From contig CADEDN010000006.1 of NCBI GenBank assembly GCA_902826095.1, positions 91,593 through 155,592 on the forward strand: 64,000 bases of DNA, written 5' to 3'. The translations under genes were made by a program, and so were the position numbers. Below are positions 9,717-21,594 of the stretch, one piece after another. Every line of letters starts with the position of its first letter. Position 1 is the first letter of the stretch. The notes under the pieces were generated by a model that was not told the DNA's origin, searched no databases, and saw nothing but the letters and a program-made list of their open reading frames with translations. This DNA is from an uncultured Alphaproteobacteria bacterium. Its GTDB lineage: Bacteria; Pseudomonadota; Alphaproteobacteria; Caulobacterales; Parvularculaceae.

Positions 9717-10569
9717 GGCGTTGTTGACGCTGGACGCCGCGATCCGCGGCGGCGCGCGGCGACTTTCTTCGTCGCCGACGGCGATGCTCGATGCGCGGGT
9801 GCTCGCCAAGGCGGCGTTCAGGCTTGACGATGTGCGCCTGATCACCGACGGCGGGCGCGCTGTGGCAGCCGGGGCGCGCGCCGTATTTGACGCGATGATC
9901 GATCGTCGCGCGAACGGCGAACCGGTCGCTCACATAATCGGCCGGCGCGAGTTCTGGTCGCTTGATATTGAAGTTGCGCCGCGCATTCTTGTTCCGCGTG
10001 CGGATAGTGAGGCTCTGATCGAGGCGGTCGTCCGTCGGCGCGACGAGGAAGCGCCGCTCGCCATTCTCGATCTCGGCTGCGGCTCCGGCGCCCTCCTATG
10101 CGCCCTGCTGGCGTCTTTTCCAAATGCGACCGGGCTCGGCGTCGACATCAATCAAGATGCGGTCGCGCTTACGGCGCGCAATCTCGATCGGCTTGGGCTT
10201 GCGGCGCGATCGGCGTTTCTCGAAAGCGACTGGTTCGACGCTGTCGACGCGCGATTTGACGTCATCGTGTCGAATCCGCCCTATGTCAGAACCGGCGATC
10301 GCGACATCCTGCCGCGCGAGGTGCGCGATTTTGAAGACGCGCGCGCGCTGTTCGCCGGGGCGGACGGACTTGACGCCTATCGCGCCATTCTGGCCGAAGC
10401 GCCGGCGCGGGTCGCTCCTGGCGGCCTTGTCGTCCTTGAACTTGGAGATGGGCAGGCCGGCCCAGTTAACGAAATCGCAAGAACGGCGTTCCCGAAAGCT
10501 TCCACAGCGGTCGTTGCGGATATGGCGGGCCGGCCCCGGGCGTTTGTCATTGACCTTTCGCACGGGTAG
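9709..10569 (+). CDS. prmC: Release factor glutamine N5-methyltransferase
   Basis: SAM-dependent enzyme that methylates the GGQ glutamine of release factors. The start at [11 protein letters not shown] (286 residues) overlaps the prfA end by 8 bases, giving translational coupling; a TTG 9 bases earlier is also in frame. SAM motif I is [20 protein letters not shown] and the substrate motif NPPY is at residues 189-192 ([19 protein letters not shown]). The N-terminal helical domain ends in [18 protein letters not shown], as in PrmC/HemK. Confidence 0.96.
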   Translation: MAEALLTLDAAIRGGARRLSSSPTAMLDARVLAKAAFRLDDVRLITDGGRAVAAGARAVFDAMIDRRANGEPVAHIIGRREFWSLDIEVAPRILVPRADSEALIEAVVRRRDEEAPLAILDLGCGSGALLCALLASFPNATGLGVDINQDAVALTARNLDRLGLAARSAFLESDWFDAVDARFDVIVSNPPYVRTGDRDILPREVRDFEDARALFAGADGLDAYRAILAEAPARVAPGGLVVLELGDGQAGPVNEIARTAFPKASTAVVADMAGRPRAFVIDLSHG

Positions 10570-10849
10570 GCCTAGATATTGAATTGTAAGCGAAGGTCGC
10601 TAGACTGCGCTTTCAGAAGATCGGCGCCTAGGCATTTGCAGCGCGCGGTTTTCCGGCAATTCCAGAGAGACGGCTGTAAGAACAGACGACTGGCTATAAG
10701 CAGCATATGCGCTGCGGGGTGCAAACTGATTAGCTAAAGCGCAATCCCTGACCGGCGGCGGAAGCGAAATTCCGCACACGATCGTTATTGCGCGCCGAAT
10801 GCGGCCGACGCCGCCTCAATCCAGAAACGGGCTGAACAAAGCAACAAGT

Positions 10850-11440
10850 ATGAACAATCATTTCAATAAGCGCGGCCGGAACAATCATCAGCGCCGGCGT
10901 CAAGGCGTCAATCCGAATCGAGCGCTTGATTCGAACGGCCCGGACGTGCGCATCCGCGGCACCGCCCAGCAGATTTACGACAAGTACCTCGCGCTCGCCC
11001 GCGACGCGACTTCAAGCGGCGACCGGGTCAAGGCGGAAAACTATTTTCAGCACGCAGAGCACTATTTCCGGGTTCTTCGCTCGATCCAGGGTCCGCAAGC
11101 CGCCCAGTCGTTCGACGGCGCGCAAGATGGCGAATTCGACGGCGCCGACCAGCCTTCGATCGGCGGCGAGCGCGGCGACCAGAGGGATTTTCGCGACCAG
11201 CGCCAGCCGCAGCCGCAATTTGAACCGGATGAGGCGCAGACGGACGCCGGGGCGGACGACCAGCCGCTTCAGGCGGCGCCCGCCGGCGGCGAAGAACGCG
11301 CGCCGGACCATCGCGGACAAGAAGGTCAGGCGCGGAACGGCGATTTCGACAGTCGCCGCCGGCGCCGCCGGCCGCGTCGCCATCGCGAGGACGGCGCCCC
11401 CGCCGATGTCGGCGAAGATGTCGAACCGGCCGGCGCCTGA
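10850..11440 (+). CDS. DUF4167 domain protein (possible RNA-binding basic protein)
   Basis: This 196-residue protein starts at MNNHFNKRGRNNHQRRRQ; a longer frame upstream is not supported. The conserved DUF4167 part is about residues 1-75: a very basic Asn/Arg-rich N-terminus, then VRIRGTAQQIYDKYLALARD and AENYFQHAEHYFRVL. The rest is low complexity, acidic and Gln/Asp-rich, ending in a cluster SRRRRRRPRRHR and an acidic tail. The family is alphaproteobacterial and conserved after prmC; its function is not established, though the Arg-rich ends suggest nucleic acid binding. The 280 bp before it has no ORF and no promoter I could call with confidence. Confidence 0.85.
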   Translation: MNNHFNKRGRNNHQRRRQGVNPNRALDSNGPDVRIRGTAQQIYDKYLALARDATSSGDRVKAENYFQHAEHYFRVLRSIQGPQAAQSFDGAQDGEFDGADQPSIGGERGDQRDFRDQRQPQPQFEPDEAQTDAGADDQPLQAAPAGGEERAPDHRGQEGQARNGDFDSRRRRRRPRRHREDGAPADVGEDVEPAGA

Positions 11441-11460
11441 CGCACAACGGCGTCGAACGA

Positions 11461-11489
11461 CGAACGCTGCGTTCGCCGATTGCGAACGC
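11461..11489. repeat. Overlapping inverted repeats (three alternating copies of an 8-bp word)
   Basis: CGAACGC-T-GCGTTCG at 11461-11475 overlaps GCGTTCGC-CGATT-GCGAACGC at 11469-11489, so the middle arm can pair with either flank. There is no T run. It lies between the DUF4167 gene and the SDR gene and may act as a weak hairpin or as an operator. Confidence 0.5.
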
Positions 11490-11534
11490 CATCGCTGACG
11501 TCGATAGTCTGGCCGGTCCTCGTGGGAGATGGTC

Positions 11535-12326
11535 ATGACAATCGCGGGCTCGCTATTTGATCTTCGCGGAAAATCCGCCGTCGTCACCGGCGCGTCGCGC
11601 GGCATCGGCGAAGCGATCGCCCGACGGCTGGCCGAGCACGGCGCCGATGTCGTCGTTTCAAGTCGGAAGATCGACGCCTGCGAGGACGTTGCGGCCTCGA
11701 TCAACAAGACTGTCGGCAGGAAAGCGGCGCTGGCGGCCGCATGCAACATCACCCGCAAGGAAGAGCTTCGGTCGCTCGTCGCTTTCGCCGACCGCGAACG
11801 CGGTAAGATCGACATTCTTGTCTCGAATGCGGCCGTCAATCCCTATTTCGGATCGGGAGAAGGGATCACCGATGAGCAGTTCGACAAGATCATCACGGCG
11901 AACGTCAAGGCGACGCATTGGCTTTCGCAACTCGTTCTGCCGCAAATGAAAGCGCGAAAGGACGGATCGATCATCATCATCTCGTCGATCGGCGCTTTTG
12001 TCGGCAGCAACGCTATCGGCGCTTACAACATTTCAAAGGCGGCGGACCTGCAACTCGCGCGCAATCTTGCAGTCGAGTACGGCCCGCTCAACATCCGAGC
12101 CAACTGCATTTGTCCCGGCATCGTCAAGACGCATTTCGCCGAAGCGCTCTGGAAGGACCCAAAGGTAGAAGCGATGATCACCCGCCAATTGCCGCTTCGC
12201 CGCTTCGGCGAGCCGGACGAGATCGCCGGCGCCGCCGTATTTCTGGCCTCGCCCGCCGGGCGCTGGATGACGGGTCAGCAAATTGTGATCGACGGCGGCG
12301 CGCTGGTCAGCCTCGGGTCGCTTTGA
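11535..12326 (+). CDS. SDR family oxidoreductase
   Basis: Short-chain dehydrogenase of 263 residues with a Rossmann fold for NAD(P). The start at ATG 11535 is chosen because GGGAG at 11524-11528 then has normal spacing; an ATG 6 bases earlier would abut it. Visible motifs are the cofactor loop TGASRGIGEAIA, NNAG-equivalent SNAAVNPYFG, catalytic Tyr164 and Lys168 (YNISK) and CPGIVKTHFAEALW. The C-terminus FLASPAGRWMTGQQIVIDGG is typical of classical FabG-like SDRs. Substrate unknown. Confidence 0.9.
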   Translation: MTIAGSLFDLRGKSAVVTGASRGIGEAIARRLAEHGADVVVSSRKIDACEDVAASINKTVGRKAALAAACNITRKEELRSLVAFADRERGKIDILVSNAAVNPYFGSGEGITDEQFDKIITANVKATHWLSQLVLPQMKARKDGSIIIISSIGAFVGSNAIGAYNISKAADLQLARNLAVEYGPLNIRANCICPGIVKTHFAEALWKDPKVEAMITRQLPLRRFGEPDEIAGAAVFLASPAGRWMTGQQIVIDGGALVSLGSL

Positions 12327-12437
12327 TCGCCCGTTCATGACCAAGGATTAAGTTATGCCGTCCGCCGTCACTTCTATTTTGCGGAATGACGGGGGCGCGC
12401 TGCGCCTATGGGCAATCACCTCGAGAGGAAATCACGA

Positions 12438-12767
12438 ATGAAATATGCAATTGCGATCGTCGCTGCGACAGCAATCGCCGCGACAGCCGCCTTTGCCGGC
12501 GAAAAGGGCGACAAGGGCATCGACTGGAACGCCAAGGTTGAGTCGCATTTCAAGGAAGTCGACGCGAACGACGACGGCAGTGTCACCGAAGCGGAGCTAG
12601 TCGACTACATGACGGCGAAAGCGAAAAAGGAATTCGCGGAAGCCTCCGGCGGCGACGGCGCATTGACGCTTGAAGAAGCGAAGGCCCACCACAAAGGCAA
12701 GCACGAGGCTATGATGAAAGAACACGGCAAGATGGAACACGGCGAGCACAAGTCGGGCGATCATTGA
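12438..12767 (+). CDS. Secreted EF-hand domain protein
   Basis: The 109-residue protein starts at MKYAIAIVAATAIAATAAFA, a clear signal peptide (cleavage after AFA), with AGAGGA 8 bases upstream. The mature part has one canonical EF-hand loop (DANDDGSVTEAE) in a helical context, and a second, degraded loop near SGGDGALTLEE lacking the first Asp. The tail is His/Lys/Met-rich (HHKGKHEAMMKEHGKMEHGE) and might add metal binding. Likely a periplasmic Ca2+-binding protein of unknown role. A second small EF-hand protein is encoded at 26.2 kb. Confidence 0.82.
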   Translation: MKYAIAIVAATAIAATAAFAGEKGDKGIDWNAKVESHFKEVDANDDGSVTEAELVDYMTAKAKKEFAEASGGDGALTLEEAKAHHKGKHEAMMKEHGKMEHGEHKSGDH

Positions 12768-12803
12768 GCTTTCCGGATATTGACGCCGAAATTCTGACGA
12801 TAG

Positions 12804-12829
12804 GGCCCGGCCGCGCGCCGGGCCTTTTT
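12804..12829 (+). terminator. Intrinsic terminator after EF-hand gene
   Basis: GGCCCGG, a 7-base loop, CCGGGCC, then TTTTT at 12825-12829; it is 37 bp past the stop codon. Confidence 0.88.
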
Positions 12830-12854
12830 CATTGCGCTCTTTTGGCGTTTGGGC

Positions 12855-12882
12855 CTTGCGCAAGGCCGTTTCGCGCCTATCT
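12855..12882 (+). promoter_or_regulatory. Possible heat-shock (sigma-32 type) promoter for clpB
   Basis: CTTGCG at 12855-12860 and CCTATCT at 12876-12882 are 15 bases apart, resembling the CTTG / CYTAT layout of alphaproteobacterial RpoH promoters. It sits 64 bp before clpB. The first element has two mismatches to CTTGAA/C, so this is tentative. Confidence 0.4.
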
Positions 12883-12946
12883 GAAGGGCAACGGGGCGTC
12901 GCCTTCGGGGGCGTCCGATCGATGACGCTTGCCAACAGGTCAGACG

Positions 12947-15583
<2,637 letters not shown>

Positions 15584-15592
15584 GAGGACGCG

Positions 15593-15796
15593 ATGGCCAA
15601 AAATGCGATTGGCGACAAGACGAAGGAAGAAGCATTGAAGAAGCTTATCCGGGAAACGGTCGCGAGCGCCGGCGCAATCGCGCCCGACGATCTTCCGCAT
15701 AAGGTCAAGGAGCGCATCAGGGGCCAGGCGACCGGCGAGCTTGATGTCGACGCTTATATTAATGACGCGATAAAAGCGCAGCGAAAGCTCAAATAA
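15593..15796 (+). CDS. Small conserved helical protein of unknown function
   Basis: A 67-residue, charged, helical protein (MAKNAIGDKTKEEALKKLIR at the start). A strong Shine-Dalgarno, AGGAGG, immediately after the clpB stop supports the ATG and co-transcription with clpB. No membrane segment, cysteine or known domain is evident. The heat-shock context is the only clue to its role. Confidence 0.75.
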   Translation: MAKNAIGDKTKEEALKKLIRETVASAGAIAPDDLPHKVKERIRGQATGELDVDAYINDAIKAQRKLK

Positions 15797-15888
15797 TCGT
15801 AATTATCGACGGCGTATGCGCGGCCGCCATTGACGCGCCCAAATCATCCAACCATAGGGTCATCTCGAACGGCTTGGGGGTCGTGAGG

Positions 15889-16299
15889 ATGTTTGTGTCG
15901 CAGCGGGCGATCGCCGCAGTAATCGCCCTGTCTTGCGCCGGATTGGCCGCTCAGTCGGCCTCGGCGGCGATTGTCGGCTATACGACAATCGAAGATTCGA
16001 CGAGTGAGCTTGCAGAGAGCGGGCAGGCAAGTCGCGAGAGACCTTCGCGGCCGATTGTCATCAGTAATTTGCGAAATAGCGTCGGCGGATTGTCGACGGC
16101 GCTGTTCGTCGAGCCGGCGCTGACCATTGGTTCGCTGAATGCGGCCTCACAGGAAGGCGCAAACGGGATCGAGGACGGCGAAGCAGCCGTCCCATCCGTG
16201 CCAACGCCTCCGGCTGCGCCTTTGATCTTGCTTGGTCTCGTCGCCTTCGCGCTTGCGCGAGGCGTTGGCGGAAAGGCCGGGCGGCGACACGAAAAATAG
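15889..16299 (+). CDS. Secreted protein with a PEP-CTERM-like C-terminal anchor
   Basis: A 136-residue protein. The start at ATG 15889 is preferred because GGGGG lies 8 bases upstream; TTG and GTG codons are in frame 15 and 6 bases earlier. It has an N-terminal signal peptide (cleavage near QSASA-AI), a polar middle, and a C-terminus of VPTPPAAPLILLGLVAFALA followed by Arg/Lys. That proline motif, single membrane helix and basic tail match the layout of PEP-CTERM/VPxxP sorting signals. No exosortase or EPS gene is in the window, so the sorting role is an inference. It is convergent with the M23 peptidase gene. Confidence 0.6.
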   Translation: MFVSQRAIAAVIALSCAGLAAQSASAAIVGYTTIEDSTSELAESGQASRERPSRPIVISNLRNSVGGLSTALFVEPALTIGSLNAASQEGANGIEDGEAAVPSVPTPPAAPLILLGLVAFALARGVGGKAGRRHEK

Positions 16300-16356
16300 C
16301 GGCGCAGGGACGTGGATCGCCAAGCGCCGATAAGTCTTTGTCTCCGGCCGCATCAC

Positions 16357-18117
16357 CTACAGGGCTTTATCTTTCGCTCGATTGTCGGCGAGGAGGCCGG
16401 AATCTTCCGTCACCGCTTCCGCATGGGTAGCGCGCATCGCGTCGATGCGCTCGCGCGTCTCCCGAAACCGCTGCAGCTCCTTGCCGCCGAGTTCATAGCC
16501 GGTTGCGATCTTTAGGCTTTGCGGGTTCACCGGCCTGTCTTTGACATGGACTTCATAATGCAGATGCGGCCCGGTCGATCGCCCGGTCGAGCCGACATAC
16601 CCGATCACGTCGCCTTGCCGCACGCGAACGCCGGTGCGGACGCCCTTCTTGACAGCGTTCAAATGCGCATAGGCGGTCTTGTAGCCCTGCGCATGGCGGA
16701 TGCGGATGTAATTGCCGAAGGAGCCGTACGGACCCGCGCGCTCGATGACGCCGTCGCCCGCCGCCATGATCGGCGTGCCGCGCGAGGCGGCGAAATCGAC
16801 GCCCTTGTGTGCTTTTTGATACCCAAGGATTGGATGTCGGCGCGAGCCGAAACCTGAAGATAACCGTGCGCCGTCGATCGGCGTTTTCATCAGCAGGCGC
16901 CGGGCGCTCATGCCCGAGGCGTCGAAATAATCGGCCTTGCCGGCGCCGTCCTCGGCCTCAAATCGGTAGTAGCCTTTTTCCCTACTTCGGCTGCGCCAAT
17001 GGAGACGCCCGAAAAGAATGTCGCCGCCGCCGACGAGTCTGCCCGCCTCATCATAGCGCACTTCGAAAATCGCCTCGAACTCGTCACCGCCGAAAATCTC
17101 GCGCTGGAAGTCGACGTCATAGGCGAACATCTGCGCGAGCCCGGCGATCACTTCGTCGGGCGCGCCCTGGCGCTTGGCGGAGAGATAAAGACTGCCGTCG
17201 ATGCGGCCGTTGATCGCGGCGACGCGCGTTGTCAACGGCGTCGCGAATTCCTTGGCCGCATATTGACCGTCGCTGCCGCGCGTCAGCGCGATACGGTTTT
17301 CCGCGTCGACACGAAAGTCGAGCGACAGCAGATATGCGGGCGGCGTCTCCTTGGAGGAGGCCGCCTGGAACACAGTCTGACATGGCGTCGCAATCGTCAG
17401 CGCCAGTTCCTGCCCCGGCCGCAATCGCCGCATGTTGTAGAGCTTGCCGAAAGCATAGGCGGCTTCGTTGCGGTCCTGCGTCCGAACGCCCGAGCGCTTC
17501 AGCGCATCGACGAATGTCTCACCTTTGGCGAGCGTCACGTGCAATTCCGTGGGGCCGTCTTCGGCGTCGCCTTCGGAACTGCGCGCCGTTGCGGCGCTCG
17601 CGGCCCCAGGCTGCAGTTCGTCGGCAAAATAGAACGGAGGCGGACGATCCGTCTCGTCCGCGACCCACGCCGATGCGAGCGAAAGAACGCTCGCCGATTG
17701 CGGGCCGGCGTGCGACGATCCTGTGCCTGACGGCTTGAGCCGCGGCGCAATCGCCGGAGATGCGTCGAGCGACGCAGTGCGGGCCGGCTTCACGCGAAAG
17801 GGACCGCCAAACGCGTCGGCGACGCCGTCCGCGACAACGGTCGCCGGATCTTGCGGCGCCGGTGCGGGCGCTGATTCTACGGGCAGGGCGATCGGAGCGG
17901 TTGGCGCGATTTTCGCGGCGACGATCGGCGCGATTGGCGCTGGCAGCGCTGCGTGTGGCGTCGCAGTCGTCTCCAGGGCGACTTCCGGGCGCGCTGCGGG
18001 ACGGCTCATGGCGAAGGCGATAAAGGCCCCGCCAAGCCCGAGGACCGCGAGCGCTGCGGCGACAGCGAAAGGCGCGCGCTGCGCAGCTTCGCCCTCGATT
18101 CCGTCGCCGAAATCCAT
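16357..18117 (-). CDS. M23 family metallopeptidase (murein endopeptidase/LytM type)
   Basis: A 586-residue envelope protein starting at MDFGDGIEGEAAQ, with GGGAAGG upstream; the longer frame lacks support. A membrane helix at about 16-35 anchors a Pro/Ala-rich linker, then a region resembling the OapA/LysM-like and mixed domains of MepM-type peptidases (VTLAKGETFVDALKRSGV, GQELALTI). The C-terminal LytM domain has the Zn ligands His437 and Asp441 (HKGVD) and HLH 518-520 (GPHLHYEVHV). All ligands are present, so it is predicted to be active on peptidoglycan crosslinks rather than a degenerate activator. It is divergent from ydbH. Confidence 0.9.
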   Translation of the reverse strand: MDFGDGIEGEAAQRAPFAVAAALAVLGLGGAFIAFAMSRPAARPEVALETTATPHAALPAPIAPIVAAKIAPTAPIALPVESAPAPAPQDPATVVADGVADAFGGPFRVKPARTASLDASPAIAPRLKPSGTGSSHAGPQSASVLSLASAWVADETDRPPPFYFADELQPGAASAATARSSEGDAEDGPTELHVTLAKGETFVDALKRSGVRTQDRNEAAYAFGKLYNMRRLRPGQELALTIATPCQTVFQAASSKETPPAYLLSLDFRVDAENRIALTRGSDGQYAAKEFATPLTTRVAAINGRIDGSLYLSAKRQGAPDEVIAGLAQMFAYDVDFQREIFGGDEFEAIFEVRYDEAGRLVGGGDILFGRLHWRSRSREKGYYRFEAEDGAGKADYFDASGMSARRLLMKTPIDGARLSSGFGSRRHPILGYQKAHKGVDFAASRGTPIMAAGDGVIERAGPYGSFGNYIRIRHAQGYKTAYAHLNAVKKGVRTGVRVRQGDVIGYVGSTGRSTGPHLHYEVHVKDRPVNPQSLKIATGYELGGKELQRFRETRERIDAMRATHAEAVTEDSGLLADNRAKDKAL

Positions 18118-18388
18118 CCCGGAGCCTTCCCAATTCCCGCCGCGGCAGCGGGCTATCTCTTGTTTGCGCTGCCGGCTGAAGTCAATGCGGGCGCGCCCGC
18201 TCGGCGGCCTCAAGGCGGCGGCCATGGAACGGTCAAAGGACTATCAACGAACGGCGTTTAAGCCTCGGCCTCGCTTTTCCGCGCAATTTTCGCCATGGTG
18301 GAAAGGCTTTTCTAAGGCGGGCGCGCGGGGGCCGGCGACGACCAGCGCGTTGAGGGGGTTTCGTGGGTCGCGCTAGGGAGTAGAGCGG

Positions 18389-21241
18389 ATGCGCATCGCC
18401 TTCCGCTTTTTTGTCGGCGTCGTGGTCGTGATTGTCCTTGCGGCGGTCGCGATTTTTCTGATGCGCAAACCGATCGTCGCCGCAACGGTCGAATATGGGC
18501 TGCAAGGGGCCGGCATCGAAAAACCTACTGTCACTGTCGCAGACGTCACGCTTTCGATGCTTTCGATCTCGACCCTTGAAGCCGGCGCGAACGAGACGTC
18601 GCGCGCGCTCGATCTTCGAAATGTCGTGATCTCCTATGACTGGCGCGCGCTGCTTTTCGACGCGAAATTGAAGTCTGTGGACATCGACGGCGGAACGCTC
18701 GCCGTTGCGCTTGACGATAATGGTGCGATCGACATTGCCGGATGGTCGCCAGACCCCAATGTGAAACCAGCGCCGCCGCCGTTCAAAGCGCTGGCGGTCA
18801 AGGATCTCGCGATCATCGCCAGAACGCCGAGGGGCGACGCGCGCTTTGATGTCGCCGGCGCGTTCGACTACGCTGACGGCGGTGATTTCAAGATCAGTCT
18901 CGATGCGGACAAGGCCGGCTTTGCGCCCGCAACAATTTCCGGCGCTTCCGGCAAGTCGACCCTGCGTCTTGGCGCCGACGGATCAATCGTCGCCGACGGG
19001 GTGATAAAGGGCGACGTCGAAACGCCGGCTGGAACGGTCCGCGGGTTCGACGCGGATCTCACAGCGGCGCTCGCCTCCTGGCGGGGTTTTTTCGGCGATG
19101 GGCCGCGCGCGCCGTCTGGCGAAGCGATCGTCGCGCTGAAATCGTCGACGCTCGACGCGGCGGCAATGCCGACTTTGGCGCCGTTGGCCGCGGCAGGGGG
19201 CGCGCCGATCAAGACATTGACGCTTGGCGGCGCCGTCAAAGCGACCTTCGCGGAAGACGGTTATCGGGTTTCAATCGAGGGCGGGCCGCTTGCGATCAGC
19301 GCCGATCGCGGCGACCGCCTTGTGATCGAAGCGGCGCAAGGCCCGCTTTATGAGAGCCGGGCTGGCAAGCAGCGCCTAGCTCTTAAAGCGCTGCTTGAAG
19401 GGCCGGTCGCCAAGGGCGCCGCCCGCCTTGCGGCTTCATCAGAAGGCGAAGGGCCGTGGGCGATCGAAGCGACAGCCGCGCTCGGCGACCAGATGATCGG
19501 CGCCGTGGCGCTCGGCAAATTCACCGGATCGTTCAGGGGCTCTTTTGCGGATGATCGCTTCGCTGGCGAGGCTGACATGCTTGCGCATGTCAAAGGCGCC
19601 GACATCGGCCGCCTGCGGATCAATGACATGCCGGCGGCAGGGCGCCTCGCCGTCGCCTTCGATGTGAAGGAGAAGTCGCTCACGGCGACGCCTCTTTCTG
19701 GCGGCTGCCTTGACGTCGACCGCGCCAGTTTCAAAATGGTCGAACAGGACATGGTCGCGCGCGTGACGGCCTCAAGGCTATGCGCGGCGAGCGAACCCCT
19801 TGTCGCGGTCAGCTTCGCCGAGCCTTCGCGCTCGCGCGTCGTCGGCGCGCTGACCGCAAAAACCGCGCATTACCGCCTCGGCAAGACGATATTTGACGGC
19901 GCGCCGCCGACAGTCAATTTCACGCTCGATTATGATCCCGCAATCCAGACAAGCCGCATCAGCGGCGATTTCTCCGGCGGCCGCATTCTTTTGAACGACG
20001 CCTTTGTCCTGACGGCCGCAAAGGGAAATTTCGAAGGCGGCGTCGCGGGCGATGCGATGACGGCGACGGTCGCGCTGGCGTCGATGCGGATCGCGCAGAA
20101 CGCCGATTTGGAAATGGTGGCGCCCGTCGCGGTGTCGGGCGAGGCGAACCTTGCGAAGGACATCGCGCGCTTTGATTTCAAGGTGATGACGCCGAAGGGT
20201 CAGCCGCTCGGCAAAGGCGAGGGGTTCCACCAGGTGAGGACCGGCCGCGGCGAGGCGCTCTTTGATTCCGGGATTTTGACCTTCGCTTACGGCCTCCAGC
20301 CGGACGCGCTGCTGCCGGCGCTGCGCGGCGTCGTTTCGAGCGCGACCGGCATGACGGAAGGCCGCGCGCGCTTTGAGTGGAAGCCGAACGAAATCGCCTC
20401 TTCAGCGACCGTCAATCTCGACAATGTGTCTTTCGGCGGCCCCGGCGTCGCCGTGACCCGCACCGAGGGCGTAACCGGGAAGATGGTCTTTACAAGTCTC
20501 GGCCCGGTCGCGACCGCCGGCGAGCAGACGCTCTTGATACGGAAGATCGACCTTGACGCGCTGAAACTCGAGAACGGCGAAATGCGATTTGCGCTGCCAG
20601 GCGACGAAACGTTGAAAATCGTCGAGGCTGAGTTTCCGTGGTTCGGCGGAACCGTCGGCGCCTACAATTCCGAGATGTCGATCGCCGGCGGCGCGACGGA
20701 GACGACTCTGCAGATCGACAATGTCGATCTCGGGCAATTGCTGAAATATCCGAATGTGGACGGGCTTTCGGGCGAGGGAATCATTGAGGGCGTATTGCCG
20801 ATCCAGTTCAAGGGCGGGCGGGCGTTCATCAGAAACGGCGTCCTTTCCGCCAAAGGCGGCGGCGTCATTCGCTATCAGAACAAGAATGCGGAGCCGGCGT
20901 TTCAGGCCAATGACCAGACAAAGCTCGCCTATGAAGTGCTCAAAGAAGTGAAATTTCAAAATCTGTCGCTTGTGATTGACGGCCCGCTCGACGGCGATCT
21001 GCAATTCAGGATCGTGTTTGACGGCGAGGGCGCCATCCCCATCAAATCGCGAGGCGGCGCCACGAGCGTGCTCAGTCCGATCATCTATCGACTGACAATG
21101 AATGTGCCGTTGCTGCAATTGGCGCAGGGCGTGAAAGCCGCGGTCGATCCGATTGGGTTCTTGAAGGCGGCGCCCCGGTCGGAAGGCGAGCAAGAAAAGG
21201 CGGTCGACGATCTGATCGGGTCAAATCCGGACATTTTCTGA
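18389..21241 (+). CDS. ydbH: YdbH-like intermembrane lipid-bridge protein (AsmA-like)
   Basis: A 950-residue protein with a single N-terminal membrane anchor (about 7-27) followed by a long beta-rich periplasmic region, as in the AsmA-like/YdbH bridges that span the periplasm to carry phospholipid. Segment signatures include NVVISYDWRALLFDAKLKSV near the start and the conserved C-terminal NLSLVIDGPLDGDLQFRIVF with GVKAAVDPIGFL. It is followed by a YnbE-like lipoprotein and a YdbL-like protein in the same order as the E. coli ydbH-ynbE-ydbL operon. The last residues DLIGSNPDIF resemble the C-terminus of the YnbE homologue. Function is assigned by family and operon. Confidence 0.85.
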   Translation: MRIAFRFFVGVVVVIVLAAVAIFLMRKPIVAATVEYGLQGAGIEKPTVTVADVTLSMLSISTLEAGANETSRALDLRNVVISYDWRALLFDAKLKSVDIDGGTLAVALDDNGAIDIAGWSPDPNVKPAPPPFKALAVKDLAIIARTPRGDARFDVAGAFDYADGGDFKISLDADKAGFAPATISGASGKSTLRLGADGSIVADGVIKGDVETPAGTVRGFDADLTAALASWRGFFGDGPRAPSGEAIVALKSSTLDAAAMPTLAPLAAAGGAPIKTLTLGGAVKATFAEDGYRVSIEGGPLAISADRGDRLVIEAAQGPLYESRAGKQRLALKALLEGPVAKGAARLAASSEGEGPWAIEATAALGDQMIGAVALGKFTGSFRGSFADDRFAGEADMLAHVKGADIGRLRINDMPAAGRLAVAFDVKEKSLTATPLSGGCLDVDRASFKMVEQDMVARVTASRLCAASEPLVAVSFAEPSRSRVVGALTAKTAHYRLGKTIFDGAPPTVNFTLDYDPAIQTSRISGDFSGGRILLNDAFVLTAAKGNFEGGVAGDAMTATVALASMRIAQNADLEMVAPVAVSGEANLAKDIARFDFKVMTPKGQPLGKGEGFHQVRTGRGEALFDSGILTFAYGLQPDALLPALRGVVSSATGMTEGRARFEWKPNEIASSATVNLDNVSFGGPGVAVTRTEGVTGKMVFTSLGPVATAGEQTLLIRKIDLDALKLENGEMRFALPGDETLKIVEAEFPWFGGTVGAYNSEMSIAGGATETTLQIDNVDLGQLLKYPNVDGLSGEGIIEGVLPIQFKGGRAFIRNGVLSAKGGGVIRYQNKNAEPAFQANDQTKLAYEVLKEVKFQNLSLVIDGPLDGDLQFRIVFDGEGAIPIKSRGGATSVLSPIIYRLTMNVPLLQLAQGVKAAVDPIGFLKAAPRSEGEQEKAVDDLIGSNPDIF

Positions 21242-21357
21242 CGCAACCCGGCGCAAAGATGGCCGGATCGCGAACAAAGCGCCCCTATTTCGACACGGTC
21301 CGCGTCTATGTTAGGGTGGCGACAGGCAGGTGATTCTCAAGGAAGGCGAGGGGTGGC

Positions 21358-21570
21358 ATGCTCCAACAGACTTTTGGCCGAAGACGCGCCGCGAACTTTG
21401 CGCAATCCGCAGCGATGCTTGTCGCCATCGGCGCCTGCGCAACCGTCAAGGTCGAGGCGCCGGACAAGCCAATCGAAATCAATATGAACGTCAATATCAA
21501 GCAGGAAGTCCTGATCAAGATGGACAAGGAGATCCAGGACCTCATCGCCAATAACCCGGATATCTTTTAG
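21358..21570 (+). CDS. ynbE: YnbE-like outer-membrane lipoprotein
   Basis: A 70-residue lipoprotein: N-terminal basic/hydrophobic signal, lipobox AIGAC (lipid-modified Cys at about residue 27), then ATVKVEAPDKPIEINMNVNI, the YnbE signature, and a short charged helix. In E. coli YnbE caps YdbH at the outer membrane. Purine-rich GGAAGGCGAGGGG precedes the ATG. The C-terminus DLIANNPDIF matches that of the upstream YdbH protein at all but two positions of the last ten. Confidence 0.88.
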   Translation: MLQQTFGRRRAANFAQSAAMLVAIGACATVKVEAPDKPIEINMNVNIKQEVLIKMDKEIQDLIANNPDIF

Positions 21571-21594
21571 GGGCTCCAGGAAGGGACGATCATC

